From assembly GCF_030548465.1 (NCBI RefSeq), contig NZ_JAUOSF010000003.1, positions 372,001-436,000 on the forward strand: a DNA stretch of 64,000 bases, given 5' to 3'. Positions 25,427 through 33,526 of the stretch are shown piece after piece (position 1 is the first letter of the stretch; each line of letters begins with the position of its first letter). The position numbers were made by a program, and so were the translations under genes. A model generated the notes under the pieces. The model had not been told where the DNA came from. It searched no databases and worked only from the letters and a program-made list of their open reading frames with translations. This DNA comes from Tamlana sp. 2_MG-2023 (lineage in GTDB: Bacteria > Bacteroidota > Bacteroidia > Flavobacteriales > Flavobacteriaceae).

Positions 25427-26737
25427 TTACTTAGTGGGAAGCAACCACGTACTATGTTTAAAAACATCCCAAGGCACATTCGCGATGTCAATATCAGGGT
25501 TAATAAGGGTTTGATATGGTCTGCCGTTAACACTGACTTTGCAGTTTACGTAAACGGCGATGTCCATATGGTTGGCTTTATAACGTTCTTTAAGGCGTTG
25601 TGAAAATTGCCAAATAACATCGGGCTTGGCACTTGCCGATCGAATTTGTTTCTTTGTTAAATACTGGTTTAGTTTCACTTTAAAGCGCTTGCCATTGGCT
25701 TTGTTTTCAATCCAATAGGTTGTTCTTGCAGTTTTCGATCTCAGCATCATACGCCATGATAAACGATGGCCTTCTTCGGTCCACAGCACGTCGCCAGGAA
25801 TAAAATGATGACGTAGCGGTAAGGCAATCTGTATGATGAAATAGACGAAAAATACAGTGACAAAAAGCTTTCTGGTCTTCGGAATGATGATTTCACCAGC
25901 ATCATAATGTTTTTTCTTTTTGAGGAATAGTTTCTGAATGACTTCAGAAGGAAAAAAGAACAAGGTAAAGGCTAGCGATAAATACGGAAAGATTCCGATT
26001 TGAAAAATAAATGAATTGAACAAATGAAACACAATGGAAGCCGCAAAAGCATATTTTCGTGTGGGTTTATAAAGTAGTAAAGGAACAATTAAACCATCGA
26101 ATAGAATACCGCCATAAGCTAAAACATACTGTAGCCATTTTTCCTGAAGCAGCTCACCAACAAGAAAATAATTCTTTTTACCGCGCATTAAGGTCTCCAT
26201 GACATTGGTGTTTAACCAATCAGGATACAATTTGGCTTTAGCAGCGTAAGTGTAAACAATAAAGAGTTGTAAAATAATCACAATGCGACACCATTGAGGC
26301 ATGGCATTGCTTTTAATTTCAGGGTTTATTTTGGCATCAATAGAAGCGTATCGGTTTGCAGGAAGAATCACCATAAGCGCACTAAGCAGCATCAATAAAT
26401 AGTAGTGATTGTTATAAGAGGACTTTTGCATTAAATAAGTCCCAGACCACATGAGCGTAAAGGCGATCATGCTCAGTCGGTATTTATAACCTACCATGAT
26501 GAGTAACCCGAAAAAGCCCATAACCGCGTAATAATAGTACATGCCGTCACCGGGAAGCGGTTGCAACCACTCAAAACCAATAAAATTAAAAGTAAAATCG
26601 GGTTCAACAAGCGTGCGTCTTATCCAACCAGTGAAAATTGCGCCAGCAGCTTCTAAAAAACATAAGGCCCCAAAAATGATTCGGAAAACAACTAAAGCTG
26701 AATTGTCGATATGTTTAAAAAACCATTTATTCAGCAT
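25427..26737 (-). CDS. HTTM-domain membrane protein (vitamin K-dependent gamma-carboxylase-like)
   Basis: The 436-residue protein has a horizontally transferred transmembrane (HTTM) domain related to vitamin K-dependent gamma-carboxylase. It shows several hydrophobic helices from residue ~12 to 310, starting VVFRIIFGALCFLEA. The lumenal-type segment IVYTYAAKAKLYPDWLN contains the Lys-rich site typical of the superfamily. The last ~130 residues are a soluble domain. Bacterial members are not proven to carboxylate glutamate; their substrate is unknown. Its ATG lies inside the 3' end of ribF (11-nt overlap), implying coupled translation, although no functional link to flavin synthesis is known. 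Confidence 0.88.
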   Translation of the reverse strand: MLNKWFFKHIDNSALVVFRIIFGALCFLEAAGAIFTGWIRRTLVEPDFTFNFIGFEWLQPLPGDGMYYYYAVMGFFGLLIMVGYKYRLSMIAFTLMWSGTYLMQKSSYNNHYYLLMLLSALMVILPANRYASIDAKINPEIKSNAMPQWCRIVIILQLFIVYTYAAKAKLYPDWLNTNVMETLMRGKKNYFLVGELLQEKWLQYVLAYGGILFDGLIVPLLLYKPTRKYAFAASIVFHLFNSFIFQIGIFPYLSLAFTLFFFPSEVIQKLFLKKKKHYDAGEIIIPKTRKLFVTVFFVYFIIQIALPLRHHFIPGDVLWTEEGHRLSWRMMLRSKTARTTYWIENKANGKRFKVKLNQYLTKKQIRSASAKPDVIWQFSQRLKERYKANHMDIAVYVNCKVSVNGRPYQTLINPDIDIANVPWDVFKHSTWLLPTK

Positions 26738-27665
26738 GGTGTTTAGAAATGTAATCTAAAGCGGTCGTTTTATCTTTTTGAAGTTGTTCGGTTAGAGCTT
26801 CAACGGAATCAAATTTTTCTTCATCACGTAAACGATGTAAAAATTCAACCTTTATGGTTTCATCGTAAATGTCTTCATTGAAATCAAAAAAGTGTACTTC
26901 AATGGTTTGATTACTTCCGTTTACCGTAGGATTCATGCCAATATTCATCATGCCAAAAACAGTTTTTTCTTTTACTTTAGCGCGTACAATATAAGAACCT
27001 TGTTTAGGTATAATTTTGTAATCTTCAGTAATTTTTAGGTTCGCCGTTGGGAAATTAAGCTGTTTTCCTAAACCTTTCCCTTTGGTAACAACGCCCGAAA
27101 TCATAAAGTTATAACCTAAAAAAGCATTGGCTTTTAAAATATCGCCTTCCTCTAAGGCTTTTCTAATTTTTGTTGAACTTACCGAAACATCATTTATATC
27201 TTGAGCAGATATTTCTTCAACTTCAAAACCATAAGTTTCGCCAAAAACTTTCAAGTCGTTAATATCAGCATTTCTGTTTCGTCCAAATCTATGATCGTAG
27301 CCAATAATCACCTTTTTGGCATTAATTTTATCAACTAAAATGTCTTTAACAAAATCTTCAGCTGAAATTCTAGAGAATTCTTGAGTGAATTTTTTAATCA
27401 TCAAATAATCTAAACCTAAACCGTCTAAAATATCATGACGTTCCTCGATAGTATTTATCAATTTGATGTTAGAATCTTTTTGTAAAACCATTCTAGGATG
27501 CGGAAAAAAAGTAAGAATTACAGATTTTAAGCCGTCTTCTTTACCTGTGTTAATTAGGCGTTTTATTATTTTTTGATGTCCAATATGCACGCCATCAAAA
27601 GTTCCAATTGTTACTACCGCAGGCTCTACAGACTTGTACGTCTCTATATTTTTAACTTTTCGCAT
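26727..27665 (-). CDS. ribF: Bifunctional riboflavin kinase/FAD synthetase
   Basis: RibF phosphorylates riboflavin to FMN and adenylates FMN to FAD in the cytoplasm. The 312-residue protein has an N-terminal adenylyltransferase with GTFDGVHIGH (residues 21-30) and the GYDHRFGRNRNAD and SSTKIRKAL segments. The C-terminal riboflavin kinase carries GKGLGKQLNFPTANL and NIGMNPTV. Its 3' end overlaps the start of the HTTM gene by 11 nt. The region upstream is the divergent gap to the metalloprotease gene. Confidence 0.97.
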   Translation of the reverse strand: MRKVKNIETYKSVEPAVVTIGTFDGVHIGHQKIIKRLINTGKEDGLKSVILTFFPHPRMVLQKDSNIKLINTIEERHDILDGLGLDYLMIKKFTQEFSRISAEDFVKDILVDKINAKKVIIGYDHRFGRNRNADINDLKVFGETYGFEVEEISAQDINDVSVSSTKIRKALEEGDILKANAFLGYNFMISGVVTKGKGLGKQLNFPTANLKITEDYKIIPKQGSYIVRAKVKEKTVFGMMNIGMNPTVNGSNQTIEVHFFDFNEDIYDETIKVEFLHRLRDEEKFDSVEALTEQLQKDKTTALDYISKHHAE

Positions 27666-27698
27666 TTAATGAATAAAACTTAATACTTATAGATTTGC

Positions 27699-27706
27699 TA
27701 TATTTG
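27699..27706 (+). promoter_or_regulatory. -7 element that decides the metalloprotease start (TATATTTG)
   Basis: A TAnnTTTG match ends 27 nt before the ATG at 27734. It overlaps the extra upstream codons of the longer frame (27695), so the longer start would lie upstream of transcription. Confidence 0.6.
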
Positions 27707-27733
27707 AAGTTATTAATAGCCTCTAAATTGTTT

Positions 27734-30430
27734 ATGAAAACAAAACTACATTATGTTTTAACAACTGCAATGCTTTTGTTTGCATTTTCAGCATTATCAC
27801 AAACTAATTTTTTTAGTAAAGTTAATGATAGTAAGTCTTTACAGAAGCGAACTAAAGGTAAAGTAGATGGAAAAGGAGTTTATTATCAATTTGACTACGA
27901 AGCCTTATCGGAAACGTTATCAAGTGTTTCAAAACAATCGCGTTCTTCAAAATCAGCAACTTTAATTTTAAGTTTTCCTAGTAAAAATGGTGTGTTAGAA
28001 CGTTTTGAAGTTAGCGAATCTTCGGTGTTACATCCTGATTTACAAGCAAAATATCCTGAAATTAAATCTTTTGTAGCCAAGAGTTTAGACAATCCATCGG
28101 TGCACATGCGCTTTAGTTTATCACCATATAATGGGCTTTCGGCAATGGTGCTAGGTCGTGAAAAAACTTTAGTTTATCAGCCTGTAAAAGATAGGCCAGA
28201 TGAAATATTAGTGACTTCAAAATCGAATGTTACTGAAAATGTATTCCTTGAATGTGCAAGTTTAAATGCAGATTTAGGAAAAACCTTAAAATCTGTAGAT
28301 ATTAAAGATGCCGACGACGGGAAACACCGTAAATATAGAGTTGCCATTTCAGTTACTGGTGAATATGCACAAGCCAACGGTGGAACTTTAGCCTCAGTAA
28401 ATGGCGCTATAAATGCTACTTTAACCAATATCAATGCGGTTTTTGAAAAGGACTTTAATGTATCATTGGAATTAATTTCAACCAATGATGCTGTTATTTA
28501 CCTGAATGCAAGTACCGATCCTTATACGACTTTGTCGAACTACAATCAGCAATTGGCAACAACTTTAGATAATGTCGTTTTAGAAGCGAATTATGATATT
28601 GGGCACCTTTTTGGAGGCATAAACGACGCTAATGGTAACGGGACAGGTGATGCTGGGTGTTTAGGTTGTGTTTGTAATAATGGCGGGTCTTATGCAGGAA
28701 AAACACATAAGGGAGCAGGGTTTTCTACAAGTGCAACACCTCATGGTGTTAATTTCGATATCAATTATGTGGCGCATGAAATGGGACATCAATTTGGAGC
28801 AACACATACCTGGTCACATGATGGTAACGAAGGTTTTAATAGCCAAATGGAGCCTGGGAGTGGGTCAACCATTTTGGGTTATGCTGGTATTACCGGCTCT
28901 TATAATTTGCAATTAAATAGTGACCCTTATTTTCATGCTATTTCTATAGAACAAGTCACTACTTTTGTGAAAAGTACGACCTGCGCAACGGTAACAGATA
29001 CTGGTAACACTACACCAATTGTTGATGCGGGAGATGATTTAATTTTGCCTATTGGAACAGCTTTTAAGCTTGAAGGAACTTCTACCGATTCGGATGGTGA
29101 TGTGATTACTTATTCTTGGGAGCAGTTTGATGAGAATGATGCTTCAACAATTTATCCTAATCCTGACGATTCAAATTCGAACTCGGTGTTATTCCGTTCT
29201 TTTTTACCTACCGAAAATAACATCAGATACTTTCCAAACTTATCTGATTTAAGATTTGGCCTGAATTCCATGCAATGGGAAAAAGTACCTAATGTTGGTA
29301 GAACGGCAGATTTTAGATTAACGGTTAGAGATAATAAGTTAGGTGGTGGTTCTAATAATCATGACGATGTACATGTTACTTTCGATTCGAGTTACGGGCC
29401 ATTTGAAGTAACTTCACAAAATAAAGAAGGCATTTCATGGGTTAGCGGAACAACTGAAACCATTACCTGGCGTGTAAATAGTACAAATAATTTATCTGGA
29501 GCCTCTCATGTTGATATTTTGTTATCTACCGATGGAGGAATGAATTATAGCGAAGTTTTAGCTTCAAATGTTCCTAATGATGGTTCTTATACTTTGGTTG
29601 TTCCTGAAACGCCAGCACCGTATTGTAGAATCATGGTCGTGCCAACAGATAACTACTTCTTCAGCATAAATACATACGATTTTTCTATAAATTATACTGT
29701 CGATACGACTTGTAATCAATATACTTCTAGTTCTAATTTAGGACTAGTTATTACGGATAATGGTAAAGCTTTTACTCAGAGTCACACTATAAATGTTGGA
29801 GCCTCGGCAACCATTACAGATATAAATATAGGTGTTAATATAAGTCACGATTATATCGGGGATTTAGAGTTTGCGGTTGTAAGCCCCCAAGGGACTGAAG
29901 TTAAGTTGAAATATCATGAAGATTGTAGTGATGAGGTTAATATACTCGGTCTTTATGATGATGATGCTGAAACTTATAATTGTTCAGATTCTGCTTCAGG
30001 TTTAGCGTATCAACCCTTAAATGAATTGCTCTCACAATTTGATGGAGAGAATATTGCTGGAGATTGGACCATTCGTTTAGGTGATTTTGATGCTGGAGAT
30101 CAAGGGACTTTAAATTCTTGGTTTATTGAAATATGCGATACTACAGAAACATCTTTAGATAATCCAGACAACCCGAATAAAGACGAGAATTTGGTAGTAT
30201 TTCCAAACCCGAGTGAAGGCGATTTTATCCTAAAAATGTACAATCCTTCTAATAATGATATTCATATTAGTATTTTAGATTTGAATAACCGCTTAATTTA
30301 TGAAGATACAAAAGTGGGACTTACCAACTTAGAGGAAACTTTAAGTTTAAGACAAGCACAGTCGGGTATGTATATTTTATACGTAACTAATGGCGTAAAA
30401 ACCTTTACTAAGAAAATTATAATTAGGTAA
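27734..30430 (+). CDS. Secreted reprolysin-like zinc metalloprotease with P-domain and T9SS sorting domain
   Basis: The 898-residue protein starts MKTKLHYVLTTAMLLFAFSA, a signal peptide; I prefer this ATG over one 13 codons upstream because of the promoter position. A propeptide-like region precedes the catalytic domain, which has HEMGHQFGATH (H348, E349, H352, H358), the metzincin zinc site. A PKD/Ig-like region follows (~435-650). Then come a proprotein convertase P-domain (~660-805, SHDYIGDLEFAVVSP) and a C-terminal sorting domain from ~820 (VVFPNPSEGDFIL). It should be exported through T9SS and act on extracellular proteins. It is divergent from ribF. Confidence 0.94.
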   Translation: MKTKLHYVLTTAMLLFAFSALSQTNFFSKVNDSKSLQKRTKGKVDGKGVYYQFDYEALSETLSSVSKQSRSSKSATLILSFPSKNGVLERFEVSESSVLHPDLQAKYPEIKSFVAKSLDNPSVHMRFSLSPYNGLSAMVLGREKTLVYQPVKDRPDEILVTSKSNVTENVFLECASLNADLGKTLKSVDIKDADDGKHRKYRVAISVTGEYAQANGGTLASVNGAINATLTNINAVFEKDFNVSLELISTNDAVIYLNASTDPYTTLSNYNQQLATTLDNVVLEANYDIGHLFGGINDANGNGTGDAGCLGCVCNNGGSYAGKTHKGAGFSTSATPHGVNFDINYVAHEMGHQFGATHTWSHDGNEGFNSQMEPGSGSTILGYAGITGSYNLQLNSDPYFHAISIEQVTTFVKSTTCATVTDTGNTTPIVDAGDDLILPIGTAFKLEGTSTDSDGDVITYSWEQFDENDASTIYPNPDDSNSNSVLFRSFLPTENNIRYFPNLSDLRFGLNSMQWEKVPNVGRTADFRLTVRDNKLGGGSNNHDDVHVTFDSSYGPFEVTSQNKEGISWVSGTTETITWRVNSTNNLSGASHVDILLSTDGGMNYSEVLASNVPNDGSYTLVVPETPAPYCRIMVVPTDNYFFSINTYDFSINYTVDTTCNQYTSSSNLGLVITDNGKAFTQSHTINVGASATITDINIGVNISHDYIGDLEFAVVSPQGTEVKLKYHEDCSDEVNILGLYDDDAETYNCSDSASGLAYQPLNELLSQFDGENIAGDWTIRLGDFDAGDQGTLNSWFIEICDTTETSLDNPDNPNKDENLVVFPNPSEGDFILKMYNPSNNDIHISILDLNNRLIYEDTKVGLTNLEETLSLRQAQSGMYILYVTNGVKTFTKKIIIR

Positions 30431-30442
30431 ATAAAGGAAGAT

Positions 30443-31069
30443 TTATTTTCCGTTGAAGCTGTTCATGGTATTGTTAATGCCTGCTAAGCCGAAGGATTTA
30501 ATAAGTTCCATTGATTTTTCAAGGCGTTCTTTAAGTTTGTCACTTTCTTCAGGCGTCCATTCGCCTAAAACATAATCAACTTGTCGTCCTTGGGTAAAGG
30601 CATCACTTATTCCAAATCTAAAACGGTTGTACTTGTTTGTGTTTAGTTTGTCTTGTGTGTCTTTTAAGCCATTATGGCCACCGTCGCTACCTTTAGTTTT
30701 AACGCGAATGCTTCCGAAGGGTAAGTTTAAATCGTCTGTAATGACTAATAAGTTTTCCAAAGGAATTTTCTCTTTAGTTAACCAATATAGAATCGCTTTT
30801 CCGCTTAAATTCATAAAGGTATTGGGTTTAAGAAAGATAAAAGTTCGTCCTTTTAATTTATAGGTCGTTATATCTCCCAGTTTTTGAGTTTCAAAAGTTA
30901 GGTCTTCTTTATTGGCAAAGAAATCAAGCACTTTAAAGCCAATATTGTGGCGTGTGTTTTCATATTTTGGGCCAATATTTCCTAAGCCAACGATTAAATA
31001 TTTTTTCATAGGATCTTGTTCTTCTACAATGGTGTTCTTTTTAAAAAGTGAGGTTAAAAAAGAATACAT
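30443..31069 (-). CDS. pth: Peptidyl-tRNA hydrolase
   Basis: Pth cleaves peptidyl-tRNA released from stalled ribosomes, recycling tRNA. The 208-residue protein shows YLIVGLGNIGPKYENTRHNI with the catalytic His in NTRHN, the TDDLNLPFG Asp segment and GGHNGLKD. A ~20-residue N-terminal extension precedes the usual start MKKYLIVG. Similar extensions occur in flavobacterial homologues, so I keep the longer start, but the internal ATG at residue 21 is possible. It lies after rplY with a hairpin terminator between, so it may be only partly co-transcribed. Confidence 0.95.
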   Translation of the reverse strand: MYSFLTSLFKKNTIVEEQDPMKKYLIVGLGNIGPKYENTRHNIGFKVLDFFANKEDLTFETQKLGDITTYKLKGRTFIFLKPNTFMNLSGKAILYWLTKEKIPLENLLVITDDLNLPFGSIRVKTKGSDGGHNGLKDTQDKLNTNKYNRFRFGISDAFTQGRQVDYVLGEWTPEESDKLKERLEKSMELIKSFGLAGINNTMNSFNGK

Positions 31070-31092
31070 AACACTGGTTTTTTGTAAAAATA

Positions 31093-31123
31093 AAAAAGCA
31101 TCCTGAATTTCAGGATGCTTTTT
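31093..31123. terminator. Terminator between rplY and pth
   Basis: AAAAAGCATCCTGA pairs with TCAGGATGCTTTTT in a nearly perfect stem with poly-A/poly-T flanks on both sides. It terminates rplY on the minus strand and may allow readthrough into pth. Confidence 0.8.
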
Positions 31124-31144
31124 ATATAAGTTGAAGAATAAAAT

Positions 31145-31768
31145 TTATTCTTGAGTTGCTTCAGCAGCTGCTTCAGCACCTTCTGCTCCTTCTTCTTCTT
31201 CGTCTTCATCATCAACAATAGCTGTTCTAGATGTTCTAACTTGACAAACAACAGTGTTATCTGTGTGTAAGAAAGAGTATTTTTCGTTTAAAAGATCTGC
31301 TACAGATACTTTATCACCAATTTTAAGTGGTGTAATATCGATTTCGATAAAATCTGGTAAGTTAGCAGGAAGTGCTTTAATACGTAATTTACGGTTGTTT
31401 CTTCTTAAAACACCACCGTTCTTAACACCTCTAGAGTTACCTACTAAGTGTACAGGAATATTTAAAGCGATTTCTTTATCTTCAAATAATTGATAGAAAT
31501 CGATGTGTAAAATATTGTCTGTTACAGGGTGAAATTGAATGTCTTGTAATACAGCATTAAAAGTTTCACCGTTTTCTAAATTAATCACAACTGTATGCGC
31601 ATTAGGCGTGTATACTAGTTTAGAGAAGGCTAATTCTGGTGCTGCAAAGTGCACTGGCTTATCTCCTCCGTATAATACGCAAGGAACCTGACCAGCATTA
31701 CGTAAGGCTTTTGTTGCTTTTTTGCCCACGCTTTCTCTTTGAGATCCGTCGATTGTAATTGATTTCAT
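31145..31768 (-). CDS. rplY: 50S ribosomal protein L25 (Ctc/TL5 type)
   Basis: L25 binds 5S rRNA in the large subunit. The 207-residue form belongs to the longer Ctc/TL5 type. It has an N-terminal L25 beta-barrel (to ~residue 95, [20 protein letters not shown]) and a C-terminal TL5 domain (~100-185). A low-complexity acidic and Ala-rich tail ([18 protein letters not shown]) is typical of flavobacterial homologues. It follows prs by 65 nt on the same strand, the conserved prs-rplY-pth order of this group. Confidence 0.97.
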   Translation of the reverse strand: MKSITIDGSQRESVGKKATKALRNAGQVPCVLYGGDKPVHFAAPELAFSKLVYTPNAHTVVINLENGETFNAVLQDIQFHPVTDNILHIDFYQLFEDKEIALNIPVHLVGNSRGVKNGGVLRRNNRKLRIKALPANLPDFIEIDITPLKIGDKVSVADLLNEKYSFLHTDNTVVCQVRTSRTAIVDDEDEEEEGAEGAEAAAEATQE

Positions 31769-31833
31769 TGTTATATATATTAAATTAAAATTCTTTTTTT
31801 TGCGTTCTTAATCCTTTGCGGAAGAAAAACGGT

Positions 31834-32775
31834 TTACATTACAAAATTTGAACTAATAGATTGGTTGTTATGAACTTTCTCCATAACCTGTGCAAATAAA
31901 TCGGCACATCCTAAAACTCTAATCTTGTCGCTTAAAGGCTTAACAGGAATAGAATCGGTTACTATTAATTCTTCTAATTTTGAATTGTTTATGTTTTCGT
32001 ATGCTTTACCCGATAAAATAGGGTGCGTACAAATAGCTCTTACACTTAAAGCGCCACGCTCCATCATTAAATCGGCTGCTTTTGTAAGTGTTCCAGCAGT
32101 ATCAACCATATCATCTACTAAAACAACATTTTTCCCCGTTACATCACCAATAAGTTCCATGTGAGAAATGATATTGGCTTTAGCACGTTGCTTATAACAA
32201 ATTACAACATCACTTTTCAAGGCTTTAGAATAAGCATAAGCACGTTTTGAACCTCCCATATCTGGAGATGCAATGGTTAAGTTATCTAAATTTAAGCTTT
32301 GTAAGTATGGTAAAAATATAGTTGAAGCGAATAAATGATCTACAGGTTTTTCAAAGAAACCTTGAATTTGATCGGCGTGTAAATCCATAGTGATAATACG
32401 CGTAGCTCCTGCTGCTTCCAACATTTTAGCAACTAATTTTGCTGCGATTGGCACACGTGGTTTATCTTTTCTGTCTTGTCTTGCCCATCCAAAATAAGGT
32501 AATACAGCTGTTATATGTCTTGCAGATGCGCGTTTCGCAGCGTCAATCATTAATAACATTTCCATTAAGTTTTCTGCTCCTGGATTTGTAGATCCAATAA
32601 TGAAAATTCTTGTACCACGGATAGACTCTTCGTAAGATGGTTGAAACTCCCCATCGCTATAAGTAGACGTAATAACATTACCTAATTCTGCTCCAAAAGC
32701 TTTGGCAATTTTTTCTCCTAAAACTTTACTTTGAGTACATGCAAAAATTTTCGCTTCTGTGATTACAATTGGCAT
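31834..32775 (-). CDS. prs: Ribose-phosphate pyrophosphokinase
   Basis: Prs makes phosphoribosyl pyrophosphate from ribose 5-phosphate and ATP, feeding purine, pyrimidine, NAD, His and Trp synthesis. The 313-residue class I enzyme shows the ATP-binding FGWARQDRKDKPRVPI flexible loop region, the DLHADQIQGFF segment and the PRPP-binding loop VVLVDDMVDTAGTL. It heads the prs-rplY-pth run. The tRNA-Leu gene is divergent, 144 nt upstream. Confidence 0.98.
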   Translation of the reverse strand: MPIVITEAKIFACTQSKVLGEKIAKAFGAELGNVITSTYSDGEFQPSYEESIRGTRIFIIGSTNPGAENLMEMLLMIDAAKRASARHITAVLPYFGWARQDRKDKPRVPIAAKLVAKMLEAAGATRIITMDLHADQIQGFFEKPVDHLFASTIFLPYLQSLNLDNLTIASPDMGGSKRAYAYSKALKSDVVICYKQRAKANIISHMELIGDVTGKNVVLVDDMVDTAGTLTKAADLMMERGALSVRAICTHPILSGKAYENINNSKLEELIVTDSIPVKPLSDKIRVLGCADLFAQVMEKVHNNQSISSNFVM

Positions 32776-32901
32776 AGTTAACTTATTGTTTTAGAGCGTA
32801 TAAACGCTACGTTGTTTTTAACGAGGTGCAAATTTATGGATTTATTTTAACCTAAAAAGCATATTGCCAGGTATTTTTATGATTAATATGGAAAAAATAT
32901 A

Positions 32902-32909
32902 TATTTTTG
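32902..32909 (+). promoter_or_regulatory. -7 element of tRNA-Leu (TATTTTTG)
   Basis: A TAnnTTTG match ends 10 nt before the tRNA 5' end, giving a 5-nt-scale leader. Confidence 0.6.
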
Positions 32910-32919
32910 CAGTCCATTT

Positions 32920-32999
32920 GCTCAAGTGGTGGAATTGGTAGACACGTCGGATTCAAAATCCGATTCTTCGGAGTGCGGGTTCGATTCCCGCCTTGAGTA
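32920..32999 (+). tRNA. tRNA-Leu (anticodon CAA)
   Basis: A class II tRNA cloverleaf is visible. The acceptor arms are GCTCAAG and CTTGAGT, and the D arm contains GGAATTGGTAGAC. The anticodon stem TCGGA/TCCGA has loop TTCAAAA (anticodon CAA), and there is a short variable arm. The T arm is GCGGG-TTCGATT-CCCGC. The end may be one base longer because CCA is not encoded. It reads UUG codons. A promoter-like element precedes it and a terminator hairpin follows. Confidence 0.96.
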
Positions 33000-33006
33000 C
33001 GATTTT

Positions 33007-33048
33007 AAACCGTAAATCTTTATTTATTAAAGGGGTGCGGTTTTTTTT
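33007..33048 (+). terminator. Terminator after tRNA-Leu
   Basis: AAACCG pairs with the CGGTTT end of a long, loose hairpin (with CTTT/AAAG inside), followed by T8. Confidence 0.55.
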
Positions 33049-33062
33049 GTTTCTAATTTTGC

Positions 33063-33176
33063 AAAAAAAATTAAGCTGCTGTAGGTAACCACACCTGCAG
33101 CAGCTTAATCTTTAAAAACCAAACTAAACTAACTATATGAAAAAATGTAATTTGTTATAATTACACTACAAATTTA
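33063..33176 (-). ncRNA. Possible ~100-nt minus-strand small RNA
   Basis: On the minus strand a -7 match TAAATTTG (33176 to 33169) is followed about 60 nt later by an 11-bp perfect stem (TTAAGCTGCTG/CAGCAGCTTAA, 33071-33108) and T8. No coding frame is seen. The alternative is a leftover 3' end, because a similar AAACTAAAC-GCTGC arrangement follows susD at 39613-39690. Tentative. Confidence 0.3.
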
Positions 33177-33526
33177 CGTTGGGTTTAGAGGTTTAATGGC
33201 GACATGCCGTGTCCATGATTAAAAAAATGCTCGTGATAGAAATTTTAATCGCGTTCTACTTTGTATAAAAATGTTAGTTACGTTCTTTAAAGTAGCTATT
33301 ATTCAATATGAATTTTTATGCATGCAACAGATGTTCTACACATAATTGTTATAACCAATTAGCGAAAGCCCTTTGAATATCGCGTAAAACCAACATTTGC
33401 AACAAATGTTTTACAAGGTGCTGTATTTGTTTTAAAGATATTTTCCTTTTCTAGATAGTTTTATTTTCTCAAACCAATATCAAAAATTGCGAGCTGTATT
33501 TTGGCTTTAAAACGCATGATTATTTT
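33110..33526. other. Regulatory gap before PUL 1 enzymes
   Basis: No gene is seen. The start (33114-33140) reads like a flavobacterial susC leader ending in ATGAAAAAA, but the frame stops after seven codons. The later part holds two direct repeats (33323-33340 and 33398-33415) and the expected promoter of the GH3 operon. Confidence 0.5.
33323..33415 (+). promoter_or_regulatory. Paired TGCAACA-type repeats upstream of the GH3 operon
   Basis: TGCAACAGATGTTCTACA (33323-33340) recurs as TGCAACAAATGTTTTACA (33398-33415), 16 of 18 identical and 75 bp apart. The second copy is also part of an AACATTTG/CAAATGTT palindrome (33392-33410). The core TGCAACA resembles sites in front of susC and the HTCS gene of the same locus. 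Confidence 0.5.

Noticed and set aside
33138-33161. Seven-codon frame MKKCNLL after a susC-like leader
   Set aside because: It stops at once; most likely chance or a remnant leader, not a leader peptide with any visible attenuator.
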